Positions 51,101-60,100 of a stretch of 64,000 nucleotides of DNA are shown piece by piece. Under the pieces are notes generated by a model, which had not been told where the DNA came from, did not search any database, and saw only the letters and a program-made list of their open reading frames with translations. Made by a program: the position numbers and the translations under genes. The DNA is from Pseudoips prasinana (lineage: Eukaryota; Arthropoda; Insecta; Lepidoptera; Nolidae). The DNA lies in contig OX621256.1 in NCBI GenBank assembly GCA_951640165.1, positions 6,882,001 to 6,946,000 of the forward strand, in the 5' to 3' direction. How positions within the stretch are numbered: position 1 is the stretch's first letter; each line of letters starts with the position of its first letter.

Positions 51101-54100
51101 AAATTTAATTTTAATGCTTTGTTTGTATCGCATTTGAGCGCTGCACGTAAAGCTATTCGGATGTATATTTTAAAATTGCATTTCCAATAAACAAAAAATA
51201 AGCAAGGTATTTAAAAAAAATGTGAGCCGTCACGGGACGCCTGGCAGATGTGAAACATCGAAATTATTTTGTAAAAGTAATATGCAGAAAAGAATATATT
51301 GTGATAGGAACTAAATATGTCGTAATGATAAAATAAAAAGTCGATTGCGCATGCGTCACGGCATGCGTCGCCACGCCAGAAATCTGTTTTACGTGCGGCT
51401 ATAGATGTTTCACATCAATTACTTACTTCCAAGAATATGTGCGGCGTTTCCAAAGAGCCAGTGAACCCAGTTGAAGATCGGCCTCTTGCTAGTACCGGGG
51501 TGCGGCCTGAAGTATGCACCTGTACCAAAATTACAACAGGTTACTACAACATCCTAAGAATTAACGTTAAGGTTGTCGGAACGGAAGAGATCGCTGACTT
51601 CGAAAATTCCTTCGAAAATTCGTTTGGTAGTTTTAGAAGAAAGTTTTAGAACTACCAAATGAGTTTTCGAAATATATAGTAATTCTTCAGTTGTTCTGTA
51701 TTGTTCATTCTGTTCTCATCCTACTAATATTTCAATTGCGAAAGTTTGTGAGTATGGACGTATGAAAGTTTTGTTGCTCTTTCACAGAAAAAATAATAAA
51801 CGAATTTTGATGAAATTTTGTGCTAATCCTACTAATATTATAAATGCGAAAGTTTGTGAGTATAGATGTATGGATGTTTGTAACTCTTTCATGCAACAAC
51901 CGAACGGATTTTGATAAAATTTGTTATAATACAGTTTAAAGGTATATCCGAATAATTCCACACGGTAACAACAGGTCACGCGTATCCATGCAGTGCCGCG
52001 AGTGTTTTCAAGCCGAGATACGTTAATTATAAAACATTGAATTGTTGAAGTCTTGTGTGTGACTAACTAGCTGGCCAGCTATATCGTGTGTAGTGAAGGC
52101 CAACCGCAGCTGTATACGCATAGCTGTATCAGCGCACATGAGGAGGATGGCGGCCGTTAAAAGGTCCTAATTCTTATCGTTTGAGGTTGATCTCTGTCTG
52201 TATGTGTGTGTGTCTCTCTGTGGCGTCATAGCTCTCAAAGGCATTTGAGAGCCAGTTTCTTTGCGGTGGTTCTTAGCTAAGTTCCTTATTATCGGTCCAG
52301 CAGTGTAAGAGTATCACCTCTTTTCAGTTAACTTACCAATAGGCTGTATGAAGCACAATATGACAGTAACAATGCCGGTGATGGCGTGAGGGTTGTCTCC
52401 CGTGGTAGACCAGCCGCCGACCTCGATCAGGATCATGATGAAGCCGCAGACTGTCAGTAGCCAAGTCGCCACCATAAGGATGCGATGCCACTAGAAACAG
52501 AGATCCAATATTTTTCAGGTTGCCCTTAGAACGACGAAGTCTAATTATTTGAGTATTGAGATGAGTATGAGCCAGTTCCAACAAAACATAGCGGTTTACC
52601 TTTATATCTGTATAACACCCATGTACCCTTTATGTCTGTACAACACCTAAATAAAGAATACTGAATACCATTTTGTGGATGATTGCGAGAAGGTTGGATT
52701 GTCCTTTCATCCGGCATTGTTGCGGCAGGCATGTTGCTGTACCAATGCCGGATAAAAGAAGATTTAATTTATTATCATTTAAAAACATAGTACAATCAAC
52801 GGCAAAAGTAGATGATCAATATCGGAAATTCAATAAGTACTACATATCGTAAATTGCGTCTATTTTGACGCGATGAAGTGGTTTAAAGGGCGTGAGTGTT
52901 ATAAAATAAAAAAGGTTTTTATTCACGTAGACTTTAAAAAAGCGCTTGTAAATAGTCAGAACATGTTTGTAGTAATACAGTTATTATTTCTAGTTGCATA
53001 TTACAGATATTTAGGTACACGGAATGTTAAAACATTTATACAATTTATTTTATAAAAGTAGTGATATTTAGCTAGCTTGTATTAAGTTATTGTCAAGGAG
53101 ATATGTTTAGGTTTAATTTAAATGTAAAAACATAGCTTGATGCTCTCACCGGTCCGTAAATGATCAGCGAGGTTAAGCTACTAAGTTCTCGGTCAGTCCA
53201 TAGATGGGTGACCACTAAAGTGGTTTAATTTCTGAGCGTCTCCGTGCTTCAGAGGGAACGTTAATCTGCTGGTCCCAGTTGTAGTCTTTAGACGACAGTG
53301 TGTCTACCAACGATACAGGCAACTTAGAGGATTAAGTAAAGTGGGAATTATAATTCAAATGATACTTACGGCAAACCAGATGTCCTTTCCTCCAAGTTGT
53401 TTACCAACCCACGTCTGCCTGAAGTATCTGTAAATTGGAAACATATTATTATGTACAGCGGCACAGAGGTGATTAACACAAAAAGGCATCATATGTAGCG
53501 TTGCGGTGACGCGCCGGATGGGGACGTGGATTTGACACATTCGTTCGAAAAGCAAACGTTGGAAGGGGATAATGTTCAGATCTATGTCCCTGCGATGGCA
53601 CGGATAGATTTTTCGTACAACAATACATTAAATTACATTAAATTCATTAAATGAAAAAAAGTTCAGCTTTATCACGCGGTATAAAGTCTAGTTTCCTTTA
53701 CTGCAACTGGCAGCTTGTGACTTAATTATATAGTGCTTCGTATAAGGAATTACAGACTTTTTGGAGCTAAAATTTGTACGTGACGCGAACCTACTGATGT
53801 TTTTTATACAACATAGTCTACAAGTATACGGCCTACCGGAGTCTATGACGCTTGCGCCACATATGGTATCATTGACATTTTGCCGACCCATGAGGTCTGG
53901 CGACATGACTCACTCCCAGGATCACAGCGTTAATAGAAAAATGTTATTCCCTAGAATGAATTCTCTAAGGTACATAAGAGGTATATCACCAGTCAAGTTG
54001 CTGAAAGTAGCTGAGAAACGCTGGATTTATTATTATACATGTACAAGAGAATTATTTTATTGCATTGTAATCTACAATATATTACGTTTTTCGTTCTGGA

Positions 54101-57100
54101 GAGAAAACAAATTGTGCTGAAGAAACAAACAAAAAACAACGTCTTCCGTTTTTACATATAAACCTTCTCCTGACCATAACGAACACATAAAAGAAGAGAT
54201 TTATTACACACGATTTATCCAATTTGGTACAGTCGTTTGGAAGTTATGAGCGTAAACTCCATCTCACGAAAGAAGTCCCGCGGAAAAAGGGGGAACTAAT
54301 ATGACAGATCGGCCATGTTGTCGTTGTCAGCAGTTATTACGGAGTTCGGACGCTATCGAAAGTTTTACCATTCAAATTAGTTAAAGTGTTTAGGTATTGT
54401 AAAATGCCTAAAGTTGTAAAAAGTGCTGGTCAAAATCAGTAGAGGCTAGCAACATTCCGTCGCAGCGCCGCGCCTGTGGGACTTCTTTCGTGAGACGCAG
54501 TTTACAAACATTTCGGTGATTAATTTATATTTATATAGATAAGTATATATTTTAAAAGTAAATTTAAAACTTACCTAGCCAATAATATTCCGAGAGAAGC
54601 TGTCCCCAACCAGGCCATCAACATGAAACATCCATGAAGCTTCAGATACAACTTGGATGCAGCCGCCGCAGTACCAACTTGGCTCAACGCTTGAGGAGTT
54701 CCTGTAGCCTCGTACACCAGGTTATGGAAACCAACGCGGTTAGCATCTGAAATATTCAAGGGTTCTCAATAGTTCTGTTGTTACAAATTTCACTATACAG
54801 AGTGGCCGAGGAGTTGACGTTCAAACGCAAAATTTTAATACATTATGATGAGGAGTATCCGAATCACCCCCATGTATGTTCTACGATTTTGGGTAAATTA
54901 CGAGATAAAATTTTGATCGATCCTGAGCTCAAACGCTTAATTTTGAAATTTCGAATAAATTCTAGGTGAGTTCTGCAATGATTAGCTAAACCATACTTTT
55001 TAGGGTGTTAGGTTAAACCATTCTATGCTTCTATGCTAATTAGTTATCACAAAAAGTTCAACAGAACGAGAAAAAAATCGAAAACTGATATTAGATGAAA
55101 TTTACGAAAAAAGATCATTAAATAAATTATATCTCGAAAACAACGCAAAATCGTAGAACATACATGGGGTGATTCGGATACTCCTCATTATAAAGTATCT
55201 AAATTTTGCGTTGGAAAGAATGGAGGGAGGCCTTTGCCCAGCAGTGGGACCATACAGGCTAATAAAAAAAAAATTAAAAAAAAAAAAAAAAAATTGCGTG
55301 TGAACGTCAACTCTTCGGCCACCCTGTATTTGAGACTATATTTAATTAGACTACTAGCCATGTGTTGCGCCAGGCCAGGCACGCACGTATGCGAGTGCAA
55401 AATACCGCAAACCAGAGTCGCAAATGCGAAATTAATGATTTAATCGATCTCTATGGGACATTACGTCTGAAACATATAAAAACGCTCGTCGAAAGAAAAA
55501 CGCTTGGGAGATACATAGATACAAAAGTACAAGGAGTTAGACCAAAATGCTAACGAATATAATATAATATCCTGGGACACTATTCACACACGGCCAGCTG
55601 ATCCCAAACTAAGCAGAGCTTGTACTATGGAAACCAGATAACTGATAGACTACTTTTTCTTTTGTAAATACATATATATAGATAATTCACTCCCAGAATC
55701 AGGACAAACAGACATGTCCATGCACACAAATATCTGTCCCGGGTGGGAATTGAACCCACGACCTGCCGCGTGAAACGCAGCGTATCTACCAACCACGCCA
55801 ACAGGCCCGTCAATCAAATGTTACAAAGTAAATTACTAAAACTGCTACTTTTAGAAAGGAGACGGGGATTTCTGGGCCAAACTGTAATAAGTTGAGATAT
55901 GGTTTAAAAAAAGCGTTATATTTTTCTATTTCGAACTGTAAAAAATTGACCCAATTTACAATCTAGAAAACGAGAAATCTAAAAATAAGTTTAAGTCACG
56001 AATTAAATTGGTTGTTGATTACTATAATCGATTAACGTTAATGAGTTCAAACAATGTAATATAAAAACTCTTGCACCAGACACCAGATAACCGATTTAAT
56101 CATAATAATTATTAAATACATTAACATAATGTCAACAGTGAAAAATTAAATATCAACAAAATAAATAGATATCATAATATCGGTTATCGTCCAAATCGAT
56201 TAATTAGTTATTGGCAACTATATTTTTAATCTATGCTGACAGTGACTGGTGACAGATTTTGAATCCTAATCTATGATCTGTCACTCGTTTCTCGTATCGT
56301 TTAGTGCGTGTGTGATTTGAGTATTTTTTATTGTTTTGTTTATATATGCCTCGACAACTGCATTCTCTCTACGGACTTCTGATATTGCTTAACGTGTACG
56401 ACTTTTGCTAACATACTGGACACGGAGTACTATTAAATAGCAATCGCCCTTAAAAATCAGCTGTTTAGTGTAGGTTGGTACATAACCTCTCTATTAAGTA
56501 CTAAATCTTTTATAACTCTGCTCACAGATTGAAAAATCCATGGAATTTTTAGTGATTGGCTGATAATTTATAGACCAATTAATTGACACCGCTTTTATCT
56601 TTCTACATCCGAGCCCAATATTGTATGATCACGTTTCCGTCTCCTTTTGACAAATTGGGAGCCATTTCTACAGCACGATACTATCCGTTCACGATACGAG
56701 TACGTGATTTCACGACAGAAGACGACTCGCGACAAGGGTTGCCAACGTTTTTAACTAGAAATAAAGTATATTCAGGTCTATGAAGAATATTAAACAGTAT
56801 TTTAGAAAAATGAGTAGTATTTTATTTATTTATTGTTTTAAATACATATTTTTAGAGCTTCTCACACAACTTACTAATTTACAATCTTTGTGGCTGCGCT
56901 GCACTGAGCAGTGAACGCCCTCTGACTAAATAAATGTCAAGGGTATTTTGAATAAGTACTTTATTTTTGTCGACAGTCAAAAGTATAATTTAGTGAAAAA
57001 TAGAATAATACTGTTCAAAAGAGCAACCCTACTCGCGACTGATTCGCTAGTGTGGCGTGTGGATGATTTCAGTATAGCCGAAACACAGTCCGCAGATGGA

Positions 57101-60100
57101 ATCTATGTTCCCACCAAGGTCACCTCTGTTGGGGCGCTGGATTACATCCGTCTAGAACATGCTTTAATGACCGGTAAGAGCAACTGCACTTATTAGGTTA
57201 ATTAAATTAGATTCCCTTACATCACGTGTACAGTGCTTTTTAACACGCTTTTATTAGCTTCACTTGTATCTATGTATGTAAGAAAATCTTGGAATCTTAA
57301 TTTGACCCACTTCGCGATATCAGATTAGGATGAAATTTTGCACACGCTCTGAGTTCTGACAATACATGAGTAGCTAAGTAACTTCATTACAAATCCAATA
57401 TGGCGGCCTCCCCAAGATGGCGGACTGGCTGTTTGAAATCCAGCCCGGTGATATAGGTATTTGATACCCATATCACGGATTAAAGGTTTGCTAACAGGAA
57501 TACGGAAAATAGTGAAGTGACTTAAATCCAATATGGAGGACGTGCTAAAAGCGTGTTTTTTTAGTTTTTTTTAAGTATTATTTATAAACTGTGTTAACTA
57601 AGCTGACATGAACAACAACTTACAAGAGACAAGTGAACTCACCTTTCATACTACTTCCAGAAACTATCATCAAATTGAACATGTCGTTAGCCAGATCAAA
57701 GGTCTGCCCTTTTACTGTGGATACCACATCTCTTCTAAACTTGCAGTACAGTTTCCCATCAATAACCGAAGACTCACTCAACTGGACAATATCTTGAGGC
57801 GAATCAGACCGACTGACATACGGTTCAGCTTTAGGATAAGTCCAGGATGTGAAGAGAGACACTCTCCCGTTGTCGTTCTGGACGCATTCCATGGCGCTGT
57901 CGTCTCCCATTTTATTGTCTCTGCTTAACCCAGCAGCTACGTACTTAGGGTTATCGCTACCCTGGAGTTCGAAAGTGTATTTGTCTCCGGAGACAAAGAT
58001 GGCGAGGATCGCTTTACAGTCGCCCTTTGGGATGCAGTTCTGGGGAGAGCCGAAGCAGAGTTTGTTGTCCGCGCATCCATCGTAGATCACGTCGAGAGGT
58101 TTGGGTGCTTCTTTGGGCTGGAAAGATGAAGATGTATGTAAAAGAATAATTTAAAAGTATTTAATTGTACTTGTTCATAATGAGAATCTCGGGATCTGAT
58201 CCCAAACTAGGTGACCAGATAACTGATATATATATTTATATATTTCTAAATACAATTATATTGTATATAAATTACATCTAGACATAAACAGGTTACTTAG
58301 GACGGGTGCGCCAAAGTTCACTTAATTTTACAACTCCGATAATTGGGAATGTGAAAAAGATTGTTCCTAACATTTTTCATCTTAACAATCACAATTCCTA
58401 ACTACTCTGCCTCTAATGTTCATAATTCCGAAGCATTCAACGTCATAATTGCAGTAGCAATAAACATCAATTATACTTTTATTTGTTACTATATTTTCTC
58501 AACATAATCATCTTTTACACTATTATTCAAAATCATATCTTTTTGGTACTTTTATGACGGTCACCGTAGCCTAGTTGGTAGTGATCCTGCCTACGAAGCT
58601 GGTGGTCCTGGGTTCGAATCCCGGTAAGTGCAAATATTTGTGTGATGAGCACGAATATTTGTTTCTGAGTCATGGATGTTTTCTATGTAAGTATATAAGT
58701 ATTTATCTATCTATATAAGTATGTATATCGTCGCCTGGTACCCATAGTACAAGCTTTGCTTAGTTTGGGGCTAGGATGATCTGTGTGACATTGTCCCCAG
58801 ATATTATTATGAAATAATTTAGGTTAGGTTAAAACTGCGACCATTTAGCGTGCCACGGCAGTGGCCGCCGAGCGCTACTTACTATCATCTTCGTACCAAC
58901 ACATATTTTTTATTACACTTGGTAAATGTTTCTTTCTGAGTATGTGTGAAAATATTATGGTAATTATGTTTAGGGATAAATGCGTTATGATAAAAAAACA
59001 ATAGGAGTTTAACATTAATAATATTATTAATTACAATTTTCGGAAACATGAGTGTTATGAATATCGCCGGTAGCACTACAAATAGTATAAATCAAAACTT
59101 TATATTCATATTCTTTATTTGCAGTTCATTTAGGATGAAAGGAAAGGATTTTAGGAAGAGTGATTATTCGGATTACATATCGTTAGGAAAAACAATTTCG
59201 GGTAAAGAACTTTAGTTGAGCCAATATAGACCCACTTAGGACCCTTCAAATTGATCTTCGGTGCTTTGCAGCTAAATTCTCTAGTTGTAATTCTCTCGTT
59301 TTATGAGGCTCCAGCCTCGTTATATCATTCTGTCTCCCACTTAACTCTGGAGAGAAGTAGAACTATTCACTTTCTAACTTCTTGTTTCTTTCTGATTAAA
59401 TTCGTTGCATGATCCAAGACAGTAAAGCGATTCCATGGGGCATGCCTGAGCTCAGCCGCACACTACTGATCCTGGCTTGCAGGAATCTTCAAAGTTCATC
59501 GCACAAAGATTTGTCCTGAGTGGGAATCGAACTCACGACCTCTGACTTAACAGTCAACAAACCAAACAAACGCTTTTTATTCGATCACTTAAAATAGCAG
59601 ATTTTAGACCACAGATCCTGTTGGCGTGTAACGTTCGTAGCTAACAGGCAAAGAGCCTACTCCAGACAGGTAGATACAAATAATAATAATATCCTGGGAC
59701 ATTATTCACAAACGGCCATATGATCCCAAACTAAGCAGAGGAACTATGGGAACCAGATAACTGATATACTACCCCTCTTTTGTAAATACATACTTACATA
59801 GATAATTACACCCAGATTCGGGACAAACAGGCATGTTCATGAACAAAAAATTTCTGTCCTGGATGGGAATCGACCCAACGACCTGCGGCATGAAAGATCT
59901 ACCAACCACGATAACCAAAAATGTGAGTGCTGGTTCGATTCCCGGCAAACAATTAATAATTATTCAGTTCAGAGTTAAAAACAACTGTATTTCAAGGCTT
60001 CCTTTGAATGATTTTTGATGAGGTACCTTGGACTCCATAATCATAGGTGGCGCTGGTGAAGAAGCAGTAGTCGTCGCCACAGGGAGTGAAGTTGTGATTA

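Noticed and set aside
56948..57196. 82-codon plus-strand ORF in a gene 2 intron
   Set aside because: No domain recognised and no matching splice or promoter context; chance ORF is the simpler view.
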